From Methanobacterium sp. UBA410 (GTDB lineage Archaea; Methanobacteriota; Methanobacteria; Methanobacteriales; Methanobacteriaceae): 57,714 nucleotides of DNA. The translations under genes were made by a program, and so were the position numbers. This document shows positions 18,019 to 26,328 of this stretch, in pieces. The stretch is taken from assembly GCA_002498385.1 (NCBI GenBank), contig DAHH01000004.1, positions 58,489-116,202 on the forward strand, read 5' to 3'. The first letter of the stretch is position 1; each line of letters opens with the position of its first letter. The notes beneath the pieces were generated by a model. That model worked only from the letters and a program-made list of their open reading frames with translations. It was not told the origin of the DNA and made no database searches.

Positions 18019-18879
18019 TCATAAAACATCTTTAATGATCTCAGCAATCTCTGAAGGTTTTTTTGCAATTTGAACCCCTGCATTCTCAAGGGCTTTTATT
18101 TTACTTGCAGCTGTACCACTTTCACCTTCAATTATGGCTCCAGCATGTCCCATTTTCTTTCCCCTTGGTGCTGTTGTTCCTGCAATGTAACCCACAACAG
18201 GTTTGCTTATGTTTTTTGATATGAATTCTGCTGCCTTTTCTTCGGCGTTTCCACCAATTTCACCTATCATAACCATTGCATCTGTATCGTCATCATCCTC
18301 AAACATCTGGAGGACTTCTGAAAAATCCATTCCAACAATTGGGTCTCCACCAATGCCCAAACAGGTGCTTTGACCCATGCCTGCACTTGTTATCTGACTT
18401 GCAACTTCATAGGTTAAAGTTCCACTTCTTGAGACCAGACCAATGTTTCCCTTGTTGAAGATGTGGGTTGGCATTATCCCAAGCTTACCAACACCTGGAG
18501 TTATTATCCCCGGAGTATTTGGTCCCATGACAATGGTTTGGTTTTGTTTTGCATATTCAACTATCTCCATTGAATCCTGGACTGGTATGTGCTCTGTGAT
18601 TATAACCACAAGGTCAAGCTGTGATATTGCTTCAAATGCAGCATCCTTTGCAAATTTGGCTGGAATAAATATTATGGATGAATTGATGTCCAGGTCTTCT
18701 TTAGCCTCTTCTATGGAATTATAAACATTCAGTTCACCAACTTTCTGTCCGCCTTTCCCTGGGCTGGTCCCTGCAACTATCTTTGTACCGTACTCAAGCA
18801 TCTGTTTTGTGTGAAATGAACCCTGTTTCCCTGTAATACCCTGCACAACACATCTTGTGTTCTCATCAAGAATTATCAT
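18019..18879 (-). CDS. sucD: Succinyl-CoA synthetase (ADP-forming) alpha subunit
   Basis: The alpha subunit binds CoA and carries the phosphohistidine. In methanogens the enzyme feeds the partial reductive TCA branch toward 2-oxoglutarate. Of 286 residues, VQGITGKQGSFH is the CoA-binding N-terminus, VSRSGTLTYEVASQ is present, and the active-site His sits in KKMGHAGAIIEGESGTA. ATG at 18879 is chosen over the TTG one codon upstream because GTGAT lies five bases before it. The beta subunit gene sucC is not in this window, so the subunits are split, as in other methanogens. Confidence 0.95.
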   Translation of the reverse strand: MIILDENTRCVVQGITGKQGSFHTKQMLEYGTKIVAGTSPGKGGQKVGELNVYNSIEEAKEDLDINSSIIFIPAKFAKDAAFEAISQLDLVVIITEHIPVQDSMEIVEYAKQNQTIVMGPNTPGIITPGVGKLGIMPTHIFNKGNIGLVSRSGTLTYEVASQITSAGMGQSTCLGIGGDPIVGMDFSEVLQMFEDDDDTDAMVMIGEIGGNAEEKAAEFISKNISKPVVGYIAGTTAPRGKKMGHAGAIIEGESGTAASKIKALENAGVQIAKKPSEIAEIIKDVL

Positions 18880-19120
18880 CAAATATCACACTCTTATTAA
18901 TTAATTTAAGATTACATCATGGTAGCTATTATCCTAGCTAACTTTACTTAATAAACAAATTATAACTGAATTAGTGAATCATCTAAAATTTATTGTTGAA
19001 TCATCTAAAAATTATTTTCCCTTTAAATATGATTCTGGATTATATCCCTATCTAGTTTGTGGTTTTAGAAACTGATCTTATCTAACCTAACAAACAGCTG
19101 TTAATTATTCAATACCTTTT

Positions 19121-19846
19121 TTATCCCAGAATTCCCATCCTACTTGAAATTGGAACTGCCAGATCCATGACATTTCCATTCATGTAGGCAGTAACCGATA
19201 TTATAACACTTCCAGGAATTATGTAGGACGGTGTTCCCCTTTTCACCAGGTAAACATTTTTATTACCCAGTGCAGCCCCGACCATGGCTCCTGCAACAAT
19301 TCCAATACTTTCTATGTCTTCAACGGTTGCAACAACTACGGGATCATCTGTTTCATCTGAAACGTATCCCACGCCAGGTATTTTTCGCACGTCATCCAAA
19401 CCTCCACCTCCGACGTCGGTGACGTTTTCCATACCTTTTGCAGCATCTATTGCAGATACTGCAGCTTTTTTAACGAAAGATTCGCCACCATAAGTATCAA
19501 ATGCGACTATAACCCCATCAGGAAATCTATCCGGTCTTATTTTAGCTTCAGCATAGGATATTCCTTCACCTGAACCCTCTGGGGTTTTTGATATTCCCTC
19601 CAGATCCCCAATGTTTTCTGCATTTTCTTTGAGTATGTCCACGATCCCTCTGTTAACAGCATCTAACTTTTCATCAGGGGCGAATGCACTTATAACAACA
19701 TCATCACCGGTTATATTTGTCAATGCTGCTTTTCCAGCTCCAATATCCATAAGAGTTGGAATATCTTTCTCAAGATTTTTTATAAGTTCCGGGCTGCAGG
19801 AAACATCGTTTTTGGATATATCTGCCCCAATTGAAATTAATTTCAA
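19121..19846 (-). CDS. Conserved archaeal protein of unknown function
   Basis: I do not recognise a characterised family. The 241-residue protein starts at TTG 19846 behind GGGGTGAT. It is glycine- and valine-rich with many Asp residues and no membrane segment long enough for a clear helix, except a hydrophobic IGIVAGAMVGAALG near 186-199. Notable stretches are TDVGGGGLDDVRKIPGVGYV, VAFDTYGGESFVKKAAVSAI and, at the end, SVTAYMNGNVMDLAVPISSRMG. The alternation suggests an alpha/beta enzyme fold. It lies between sucD and the divergent aroD. From memory a homologue sits in the same place in Methanothermobacter, but I could not check this. Confidence 0.7.
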   Translation of the reverse strand: MKLISIGADISKNDVSCSPELIKNLEKDIPTLMDIGAGKAALTNITGDDVVISAFAPDEKLDAVNRGIVDILKENAENIGDLEGISKTPEGSGEGISYAEAKIRPDRFPDGVIVAFDTYGGESFVKKAAVSAIDAAKGMENVTDVGGGGLDDVRKIPGVGYVSDETDDPVVVATVEDIESIGIVAGAMVGAALGNKNVYLVKRGTPSYIIPGSVIISVTAYMNGNVMDLAVPISSRMGILG

Positions 19847-20307
19847 CTCATCACCCCTTAAAAAAATTTAAAATCATGCTTAAACTGTAAAAACTTGAAC
19901 TGTAAAAATCTAAACAAATTGATTTATGGTTTCATATATACCTTTAATCTTTATATACTTCTAAAAATTTTACCTGTAAATTGTATTTCTATTTTTGGAT
20001 GTATTTCCATGTACAATTCCATTGTTCATGCTTATATTGGGAGAACTTGTTTTTATAGATATTTGTAGAATTTTCAGAAAATTGTTCTGACGCTGACTTT
20101 TCTAGGAACAAGCTTGCTGAAGGGATCACATATTTTTTATGGAGAAATTTTTATGAGAACTTTTTTTATTGGAACTGCATTTTTAAGTTAAATTATAAAA
20201 ATTAAGTTAAATTATAAAAATATTGTCGCTAAAAGTATAACTTTAATACTGTACATATTTTACTGTACATAAAGCTCTTGATTTAATCAGAGGAGTCGTG
20301 TTATAAT
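19847..20307. other. Divergent promoter region between the unknown gene and aroD
   Basis: 461 bp, no ORF. The left side serves the minus-strand gene (T/A-rich ATATATACC around 19933-19945 is a TATA candidate). Bases 20085-20135 are relatively GC-rich but form no obvious structure. Near 20185-20220 AAGTTAAATTATAAAAATT is doubled. The right end has the TACTGTACAT pair described separately. Confidence 0.45.
20247..20270 (+). promoter_or_regulatory. Paired TACTGTACAT element upstream of aroD
   Basis: TACTGTACAT occurs at 20247-20256 and again at 20261-20270, each containing the palindrome TGTACA, with 14-bp periodicity. It lies 40-60 bp before the aroD start, where the core promoter is expected. 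It could be an operator pair or simply a local duplication like the others in this genome. Confidence 0.35.
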
Positions 20308-20976
20308 TTGCCTGAAAAACCCATGATATGTGTTCCCATATTTGAAAAAACCCATGATTATGTCCTTAAATCTGCAAAAAAAGCCCTTGAAATGGGTGCA
20401 GACCTACTGGAATTTAGAATAGACGCACTTGAGGAACCTGATGCAGATAAAGTTCGGGATATTATTGAAACTATAGATCACCCCTTAATTGCAACAAATA
20501 GAATGTCAGGTGAGGGAGGATTTTTTGATGGATCAGAAGAGGAAAGAGTAGAAATTTTACTTGAAGCTGCTAAAGCTTCTGATTTTGTTGATGTAGAACT
20601 TAAAACAGCTGAAAAGTGCAGATCAAAAATTATAAAGGCTTCAAAAACTTCAATAGTTTCATTTCATGATTTTAAGAAAACTCCTCCTCTTAAAGAGCTT
20701 TTAGATGTTGTAAAAGCAGAGAAAGAAATAGGGGATATTGCAAAGTTTGCTGTAATGCCTGAAGACATTAAGGACACTTTGGTGGTGCTTGAAGTACTGT
20801 CCCGAGTTCAAAACACCATAGGAATTTCCATGGGAGATCTTGGAAAGTATACCCGGATTGTTGCACCCATTTTTGGTTCGCCAATTACTTTTGCATCATT
20901 TAACAGGGAATCCGCACCCGGACAGTTGGACATTGAAAGTACAAAACATATTCTAAGCAAAATTGGTAGCTGGTGA
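20308..20976 (+). CDS. aroD: 3-dehydroquinate dehydratase, type I
   Basis: Class I Schiff-base enzyme converting 3-dehydroquinate to 3-dehydroshikimate. In its 222 residues the catalytic His is in SFHDFKKTP and the Schiff-base Lys in DIAKFAVMPED. GADLLEFRIDAL and NRMSGEGGFFDGSEEER are the substrate-binding motifs. The likely start is TTG 20308 (PEKPMICVP), with AGGAG 12 bases upstream, a rather long gap; the ATG at 20323 lacks any closer site. Its 3' end touches the next gene, so aroD and the S26 peptidase are probably co-transcribed. Confidence 0.94.
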   Translation: MPEKPMICVPIFEKTHDYVLKSAKKALEMGADLLEFRIDALEEPDADKVRDIIETIDHPLIATNRMSGEGGFFDGSEEERVEILLEAAKASDFVDVELKTAEKCRSKIIKASKTSIVSFHDFKKTPPLKELLDVVKAEKEIGDIAKFAVMPEDIKDTLVVLEVLSRVQNTIGISMGDLGKYTRIVAPIFGSPITFASFNRESAPGQLDIESTKHILSKIGSW

Positions 20977-20983
20977 TGATAAA

Positions 20984-21625
20984 TTGAAATCAAAAACATT
21001 GGCTTTAATTTTGATCCTTGTTGGAGTGATTGTGCTGTTTGCAACCAGTTCAGAGCTTTATAGTTCGCACGACATCGGTATAACCATAAAAACCAACGGA
21101 ACGGATATAACATCAATTTCAACTCCTCCCCTCTCCTTTGTCCCCCCAGCCATGATTAGTGAGATCAAGCAGAAGGCCACAGATGATCTGATAGATGATA
21201 CAAGTACCGTTGATACTTTTAAATCGGATATTGAGAATATTGCACAGGAGTATAACTACACTGTTAACGTAACGATTGTGTCGCAGTTCGGAACAAACCA
21301 ACTTCCAATGCCTGCAACTGTAAATGGAACATCTATGGTCCCGACCCTTAAGGATGGACAGCAAATAATTGTTCTTAAAACAAGCAACCTTCAGGTTGGG
21401 GACATTGTTGTTGCACGCCATCCGCAGTACGGTTTAATAGTGAAGAGGCTTGCTGCCATTAGCGGTGATCAAGTGTACCTTAGAAGCGACAACAGGCAGG
21501 TGGAAATACTTGGCACGCAGACTATCATAGAAAATGGTCAGTCTGAAATTGTGACCATGGAAAAAAAGCCGCTGGATACGTGGCTTCCAAGGGAAGATGT
21601 GATAGGGGTTGTAAGGGTATATTAA
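20984..21625 (+). CDS. Signal peptidase I-like S26 family protein
   Basis: Membrane-anchored protein of about 213 residues: one N-terminal hydrophobic helix (LALILILVGVIVLFATSS), an extracytoplasmic region of ~90 residues, then an S26 peptidase domain. The nucleophile is Ser in VNGTSMVPTLKDG, and the general base appears to be Lys in GLIVKRLAAISGDQVYL. That is the Ser/Lys dyad of bacterial-type LepB rather than the Ser/His of archaeal Sec11. The frame extends back to a TTG at 20963 overlapping aroD. I prefer TTG 20984, because TGGTGATGAT lies immediately upstream. Whether it processes secreted precursors or a dedicated substrate cannot be told. Confidence 0.8.
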   Translation: MKSKTLALILILVGVIVLFATSSELYSSHDIGITIKTNGTDITSISTPPLSFVPPAMISEIKQKATDDLIDDTSTVDTFKSDIENIAQEYNYTVNVTIVSQFGTNQLPMPATVNGTSMVPTLKDGQQIIVLKTSNLQVGDIVVARHPQYGLIVKRLAAISGDQVYLRSDNRQVEILGTQTIIENGQSEIVTMEKKPLDTWLPREDVIGVVRVY

Positions 21626-21759
21626 ACCTTCATATTAACCTATCATTGCTTTTTATGTGAAAATATAATCTCAAATAATAAAGAAATAGTGTAACTTACT
21701 TTAATGTAAATTTTAATGTGATTATGTTGTGAAACAATCGTTTTTGAAGAGCGGATAAA

Positions 21760-21957
21760 ATGGATGGAAAAAACAGGAAGGATATTAAAAAAGGTTCTGA
21801 AGTTTACATAGTACTTAAAAAGGACCAACGCACTGGAAAGAGGACTAAAGGTGTGGTTAAGGATTTACTGACAAAATCTTCATTTCATCCTCATGGAATA
21901 AAGGTAAGACTTGAAGATGGGCAGGTTGGAAGGGTTCAGGAGATAATAAAAGGATAA
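21760..21957 (+). CDS. YwbE family protein (DUF2196)
   Basis: A 65-residue basic protein with the YwbE signature: DIKKGSEVYIVLKKDQRTGK, TKGVVKDLLTKSSFHPHGIK and VRLEDGQVGRVQEI. The fold is a small beta barrel of unknown function found in many bacteria and archaea. ATG 21760 gives the standard length. The 134-bp gap after the S26 peptidase leaves its transcription unit uncertain. Confidence 0.88.
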   Translation: MDGKNRKDIKKGSEVYIVLKKDQRTGKRTKGVVKDLLTKSSFHPHGIKVRLEDGQVGRVQEIIKG

Positions 21958-22263
21958 TGAGAAACTAAGCTAAGATTAAAGGGTAAACTGCCATTTAATT
22001 TGGTTTAGCTTGTCATCTACATATCTTTTTGGTATTTACTTATCTTTCGCTATTTTTTTTGGTATTTATTTTATATTTTTTCTTGTATTAAGGATCAAAA
22101 TTAAAGCCAATGTTCTTGATTTCAAAATATTAGATCGATAATTATTAGATTGATAATTTTGGTTTATTCTTTTTAAAAGAATCTCAGCATTTAATACATT
22201 TTAGGATAAAATTATAACTTTGAACCGTCATATTAATACACAAAGCATAAAGGGGGTGATCCC
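21958..22263. other. Spacer between ywbE and the DUF4190-like gene
   Basis: 306 bp, AT-rich. TTTTTTGGTATTTA is repeated with variations (22028-22075), giving T-runs suited to termination of ywbE. GATCGATAATTATTAGATTGATAAT (22133-22158) is a partial duplication. The promoter of the next gene should be near 22195-22235. No gene seen. Confidence 0.4.
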
Positions 22264-22509
22264 GTGAGAAGTAGTTTTGCTGTTGCAAGTATTATTACAG
22301 GTATATTCTGTTTTTTCCAGTTTTTTGGTGCTGAAAAAGCTATTTTGGCCATTATTTTTGGAGTTCTGGCATTCAATGAAATAAAAAAAGAGAACCTCAC
22401 TGGCCGTAATCTTGCTATAATCGGTGTGCTCCTGGGAATTATTTACATCGTGATTTTAATTGCAATGCTACCTTATTTAAGCCAGTTAATGTCCAGGTTA
22501 ACACTTTAA
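22264..22509 (+). CDS. Small DUF4190-like membrane protein
   Basis: An 81-residue protein with two or three hydrophobic helices (SFAVASIITGIFCFFQFFGA, AILAIIFGVLAFNEIKK and LAIIGVLLGIIYIVILIAML) separated by a polar KKENLTGRN turn. The helix-GxLAxxEIKK-helix pattern matches DUF4190-type small membrane proteins. The start is GTG 22264 behind an excellent GGGGGTGAT. Function unknown. It converges with htpX. Confidence 0.72.
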   Translation: MRSSFAVASIITGIFCFFQFFGAEKAILAIIFGVLAFNEIKKENLTGRNLAIIGVLLGIIYIVILIAMLPYLSQLMSRLTL

Positions 22510-22584
22510 CACTAAAGTGTAAAGTACCTAAAAAAAGGGAAATATTAAAAGAAAGATTTAAATTAAAAAAACAAAATCCTCTGT

Positions 22585-23544
22585 TTAACTGAGTTCAGCC
22601 AGTCTTTTAATTCTTTTCACCATGTTTGGGTGGGTTGAGAGGATCTCCATTACTCTGTCATGTGTACCAATCCTGGTTGGATTGTACCTTAACTCTGCAA
22701 GCTCTGCTTCACTTATGACTCCATCCATGTCTGCATCCACCTGTCTGAGGTTTTCTATCTCATTTGGGGCATCTGAAATATCGTTCACAAAGAAGGCCTT
22801 CAAACCTTCCACTTCTTTTAAATCATCTTTGTTGACTGCAGCAGATCCATATACAAGCTTGTAAAGGGCACTTGCAAGCTTGTGAGGTTTGCCTCCAAGT
22901 TCAACACTGCCCTGATCTGCGTAGTACTCTCTCACACGTGAGACAAAGAGGACAAGGAGCTGTCCCACTAGATAGGCTCCAAGGGCTGCTATTCCAATTA
23001 TTGCACTTCCGTTATCTCTGTTTCCAGAGAAGAGGGTGCTGAAGAATATGTAGTAACAAATGAGTGGTACAACACTGATTAATGTCATTACGGCCATGTC
23101 GTTGTGGCGTATGTGGGACATTTCGTGTCCGAGAACAGCTTCAAGTTCCTCATCATCTAAAAGCCTTAAAATGCCACGAGTTACACAGATCCTTCCGTCT
23201 CCTTTGCTCCTTCCAAATGCAAATGCGTTGGGAATGTTTATCTCAGCAATGCCTACTTTTGGTTTTGGTAGGTTTGCTTTAACTGCCAGATCTTCGACTA
23301 TGGCATGGAGGCGTGGGGCTTCATATTCAGACACGTAGTTAACCTTCATGCTGAGTTCAACCATTTTAGGGCCCAGCATGTACTGTGCAAACACGATCAT
23401 AAGGGCGCAGATTGTAAAGAATAATGGCCCTCCAAATCCAAAGTAAGAACTGATAAGCATTACAATAATGTAAAGCAATGCAAATAATATTACAGTGGCT
23501 ATCCATAGTCTTAATTTCAACTTCCAAGTACCTGCAGCTTTCAT
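22585..23544 (-). CDS. htpX: HtpX-like zinc metalloprotease (M48B) with an EF-hand loop
   Basis: Membrane protease of the HtpX family, which degrades damaged membrane proteins. Of 319 residues, two N-terminal helices (12-33, 40-58) precede HEMSH (140-144), two more helices (150-172, 180-202), and the third zinc ligand Glu in REYYAD (206). In the C-terminal part, residues 270-281 read DADMDGVISEAE, a textbook calcium-binding EF-hand loop with acidic residues at positions 1, 3, 5 and 12 and Gly at 6. The ATG at 23544 is preferred over 23556 because of the GGGTG site. It is followed by THPNMVKRIKRL, the usual family C-terminus. Confidence 0.93.
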   Translation of the reverse strand: MKAAGTWKLKLRLWIATVILFALLYIIVMLISSYFGFGGPLFFTICALMIVFAQYMLGPKMVELSMKVNYVSEYEAPRLHAIVEDLAVKANLPKPKVGIAEINIPNAFAFGRSKGDGRICVTRGILRLLDDEELEAVLGHEMSHIRHNDMAVMTLISVVPLICYYIFFSTLFSGNRDNGSAIIGIAALGAYLVGQLLVLFVSRVREYYADQGSVELGGKPHKLASALYKLVYGSAAVNKDDLKEVEGLKAFFVNDISDAPNEIENLRQVDADMDGVISEAELAELRYNPTRIGTHDRVMEILSTHPNMVKRIKRLAELS

Positions 23545-23941
23545 TTTAACACCCATGATTTTAATTCTATATTATGGTTAATCTATTATAAGTAACTTTA
23601 CAAACTTTTGATTAAGGAAATTTTTCCTGTTAAACCTCTGAAAATGCTTAAAACCAAAATTAAAGTTTACAAATTAAACTTATAAAAATTCTAGTTTTTT
23701 TATCTTTTTTTATGGGGAAATTTTAATTACACACCCTTTTTAGTTGGACCTAAGGTTCTCGACGTGTTAACTAAATTTTAACCACTTAAATTACATGGAT
23801 TTAAATTTAACATGTTTTAAAGGGTATACTCCATGATCTTTGATGTTTAAAAAGAGATTTTAAAAAAAAATATGAACAAAATCAGTTTAATAAAACAAAA
23901 TCAGTTTAATAATGTTTTAAGTAGCAGTTTTGATGTGTTCA
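23545..23941. other. Spacer between htpX and the DedA gene
   Basis: 397 bp of AT-rich DNA. AACAAAATCAGTTTAATAA is doubled at about 23875-23911. The A-rich block 23861-23875 reads as a T-run downstream of dedA. TTATAAGTAAC-type sequences near 23585-23595 could be the htpX promoter. No gene seen. Confidence 0.4.
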
Positions 23942-24577
23942 TTAGTTGTTTTTCAATTTGTACTTGTATATCAGGTAGCCTACAAATCCTACAGCACCAA
24001 TCACGACTATTATGTCGAGTATGTGGAAGTACTGGGTTATAATGTCCCATCTTGGGCCTAACTGGGTTCCCAGATATGCCAGTAGGAAACACCAGGGTAA
24101 TGAACCTGCAAAGGTGTAAACAACAAATTTTTTAAGGTTCATGTGTGTGATTCCAGCGGGCAGTGATATGAAAGTTCTGATTATTGGGAGGACTCTGCTT
24201 ATGAAAACTGCTTCGTAACCGTATCTGTCAAACCAGCTATCAGCCATTTCCAGTTTGTGGTGTGTAATTAATATGTACTTACCATATTTTTCAAGTAGGG
24301 GCCTTCCACCCTTCAAACCAACGAAGTACGCAATCAAAGAGCCGAAAAGGTTACCAAAAGCACCTACCATGGTTATGCCCAGGAGTGTCATGTTGGTGGT
24401 TCCTTCCCAGACAACGAATCCACTGAAGGTCATTATGATCTCACTTGGAAGGGGAATGCACGCACTTTCAAGGGTCATTCCCAGAAAGATACCCCAGTAA
24501 CCAAGGGATCTTATAATATCAATTGCAAAGTTACTTACAAATTCTACTATACCTACCATGTAACTAGTAAGGTCCAC
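23942..24577 (-). CDS. DedA family membrane protein
   Basis: A 211-residue DedA/SNARE-associated family protein. The hallmark re-entrant regions are present: FLGMTLESACIPLPSEIIMTFSGF near the N-terminus and FISRVLPIIRTFISLPAGITHM, with the conserved Arg pair and ITH, near the middle. GNLFGSLIAYFVGLKGGRPLLEKYG is also typical. DedA proteins act as lipid or solute transporters needed for envelope homeostasis; some flip phospholipid carriers. The start codon is uncertain: GTG 24577 and ATG 24559 are both possible and neither has a clear ribosome site. Confidence 0.9.
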   Translation of the reverse strand: MDLTSYMVGIVEFVSNFAIDIIRSLGYWGIFLGMTLESACIPLPSEIIMTFSGFVVWEGTTNMTLLGITMVGAFGNLFGSLIAYFVGLKGGRPLLEKYGKYILITHHKLEMADSWFDRYGYEAVFISRVLPIIRTFISLPAGITHMNLKKFVVYTFAGSLPWCFLLAYLGTQLGPRWDIITQYFHILDIIVVIGAVGFVGYLIYKYKLKNN

Positions 24578-24720
24578 ATTGGATAAAAGTTTTGGCCTAA
24601 AGACCCGCCTTAAACTGTCCAGGAGTTGTCAGCTTGATGCATTAGATAATTTAACTACGTAGGTCCCACAGTTTTTCTGGGTTTATGCACTTCACCACCA
24701 ATCACGCGTAGACAAAAACT
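24578..24720. other. Unusually GC-rich short spacer upstream of DedA
   Basis: This spacer is less AT-rich than others in the window. On the minus strand it holds a 14-16 codon reading frame behind GGTGGT: GTG start at about 24688, peptide KCINPEKLWDLRS, stop TAA at about 24645. It could be a leader peptide, a decayed gene, or part of a structured leader. Not supported beyond sequence inspection. Confidence 0.3.
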
Positions 24721-25653
24721 TCACTCAAACTTCACAAAATCTCCAGGATTAAACCCAAGGTTCAAGATCAAGGCCCTATCTTCTGCATCAAGGTTTTTCC
24801 TACAGGTAGGGGGTATAGGGCTGCCTTTTTTAGCTATAACCTTCCCATTTTTCTTATTTGCTGCCATGAACTTTCCTGCATTACCATCAATGATAATGGT
24901 ACCTTTTATCATGTCTACGCCGGTAAAATCATCAGTGCTGCCATTTATAATCACTGTGCCACCGTTTAAAAGAGCTCCAGTATTTTTACCAGTATTTCCA
25001 TTGATTTTCACGGTTCCCCTTCGCATGAGTATTCCTGTGCTGAGGTCGGCGTTTCCATTCATCAGTACTTCAGCGTCAACATCTAACCTGGCCCCTACTG
25101 TGTCTCTGACAATTCCATCATCAATTGTAAGTTTCTTGCCTGTTAACCGGCATTTTTTTAGTTTGTCCCCTTTTAGCCCGTTGCTAACAACGTCGGTGAT
25201 TGACCTGAACTTTTTATAACCCTTCTTATCTGATACAACCTCCACAAGGTTTCCAATTGGCCCTTTCATAGTCCCCTTAACATAGATCTGGCCTTTAACC
25301 ATACTTATTCCCATTCTGGTGTCCACATTGCCATCAACAATGATGTTACCAACGTCAATGGCTTCACCTCTTCCTCCGAAATATTTAAGGTCATTGCCCA
25401 TGCTGGAACCAAGCCTGTGACCTGCATCGCCTTTGATCTTCACATCACCCCCATTTTTCAGGTGTTCAACCAGATCACCAAAGGTGTACTCGTTTTCTGG
25501 AATTTTCCAGCTTAGATCAAGCTTTTTTCCCTTGTGCTGCCAGTGAAAGTTGTAGGTGAAATCACAGAGACAATCAACGGGTTTCTGGAGTTCTACTTCA
25601 AGGACATCACCTTCAGATCTCTTATCAGATCCCTTTCCAAACAACTTGAACAT
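24721..25653 (-). CDS. FwdC-like right-handed beta-helix protein (GXGXG domain)
   Basis: 310 residues dominated by the repeat G-x-V-x-I-x-G-x-x-G, as in formylmethanofuran dehydrogenase subunit C and the C-terminal domain of glutamate synthase. Examples are NIIVDGNVDTRMGISMVKG, TVKINGNTGKNTGALLNGG and TIIIDGNAGKFMAANKKNG. An N-terminal ~60-residue segment with VDCLCDF precedes the helix, and a C-terminal PPTCRKNLDAEDRALI tail follows it. Stand-alone FwdC paralogues are known in methanogens, but here no fwd genes are adjacent. ATG 25653 has GGGAGGG upstream. A structural or assembly role with an Fwd/Fmd complex is possible; unproven. Confidence 0.75.
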   Translation of the reverse strand: MFKLFGKGSDKRSEGDVLEVELQKPVDCLCDFTYNFHWQHKGKKLDLSWKIPENEYTFGDLVEHLKNGGDVKIKGDAGHRLGSSMGNDLKYFGGRGEAIDVGNIIVDGNVDTRMGISMVKGQIYVKGTMKGPIGNLVEVVSDKKGYKKFRSITDVVSNGLKGDKLKKCRLTGKKLTIDDGIVRDTVGARLDVDAEVLMNGNADLSTGILMRRGTVKINGNTGKNTGALLNGGTVIINGSTDDFTGVDMIKGTIIIDGNAGKFMAANKKNGKVIAKKGSPIPPTCRKNLDAEDRALILNLGFNPGDFVKFE

Positions 25654-25825
25654 CTAAAACCCTCCCGAACTTTTTACATGTTGTTTAAATCTTTTTATAT
25701 GTTGTTTAATTTTATTCATATCCTTCTTCATATTCCAATTTTCATTTATATGAACATAAATATAATAAATATAAATGTTGTTAAACAGCAATCCTTAAGT
25801 AGTCATATTGGAGGTGTTTTTTTCC

Positions 25826-26200
25826 GTGGAAGTAAAGGCAAAAAAATTTTTAGGAAAAAAAGTTTTGGACAGCGACCTTTTTGTGGTTGGAGAAGTATCT
25901 GACTTTAATTTAGATGCAGAAACATGGTCAATCAAATCTTTAATGGTATCAACAGGTATTCTGGGTATTGAAAGTTCATTTAAGGTTGACTGTGAGGAAG
26001 TGGCCAAGGTTGGAGACCAGATCCTTCTGAACTTGAACAAGGATGATATAGACGAAAGAGTGGATCGTCCACTTCACAAAAGCGCAGAAAGCGCCAAAAA
26101 AACGCTTGAAAGTGTGGGTAAATCAGTTACAAAAACTGGTGGAGACCTTAAAAAATCAGTTAAAGGTAAATCTCTGCGCAAAAAAGAGGAAGAAGAGTAA
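25826..26200 (+). CDS. PRC-barrel-like protein with basic/acidic tail
   Basis: About 124 residues. The first 75 (EVKAKKFLGKKVLDSDLFVV to QILLNLNKDDID) look like a PRC-barrel: KVLDSDLFVVGEVSDFNLD and a hydrophobic strand IKSLMVS. The tail from residue 80 is a Lys/Ser-rich helix with two related SAKKTLESVGKSV-like units, ending in charged RKKEEEEE-type sequence. The frame opens at TTG 25808, but GGAGGTG (25810-25816) nine bases before GTG 25826 sets the start there. PRC-barrels occur in RNA-processing and cell-division adaptor proteins of archaea; the function here is unknown. Confidence 0.7.
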   Translation: MEVKAKKFLGKKVLDSDLFVVGEVSDFNLDAETWSIKSLMVSTGILGIESSFKVDCEEVAKVGDQILLNLNKDDIDERVDRPLHKSAESAKKTLESVGKSVTKTGGDLKKSVKGKSLRKKEEEE

Positions 26201-26328
26201 AAATTTTATATTCCCATTTTAATTCATGAATATTTTTTTATATTTGCAGTGTTTCAAATTCCAGATACTTCTCATGATTGCATAGATTTATAAAGCTAAA
26301 ACCTGTGAAACTAGGATCTCGTGATAAA

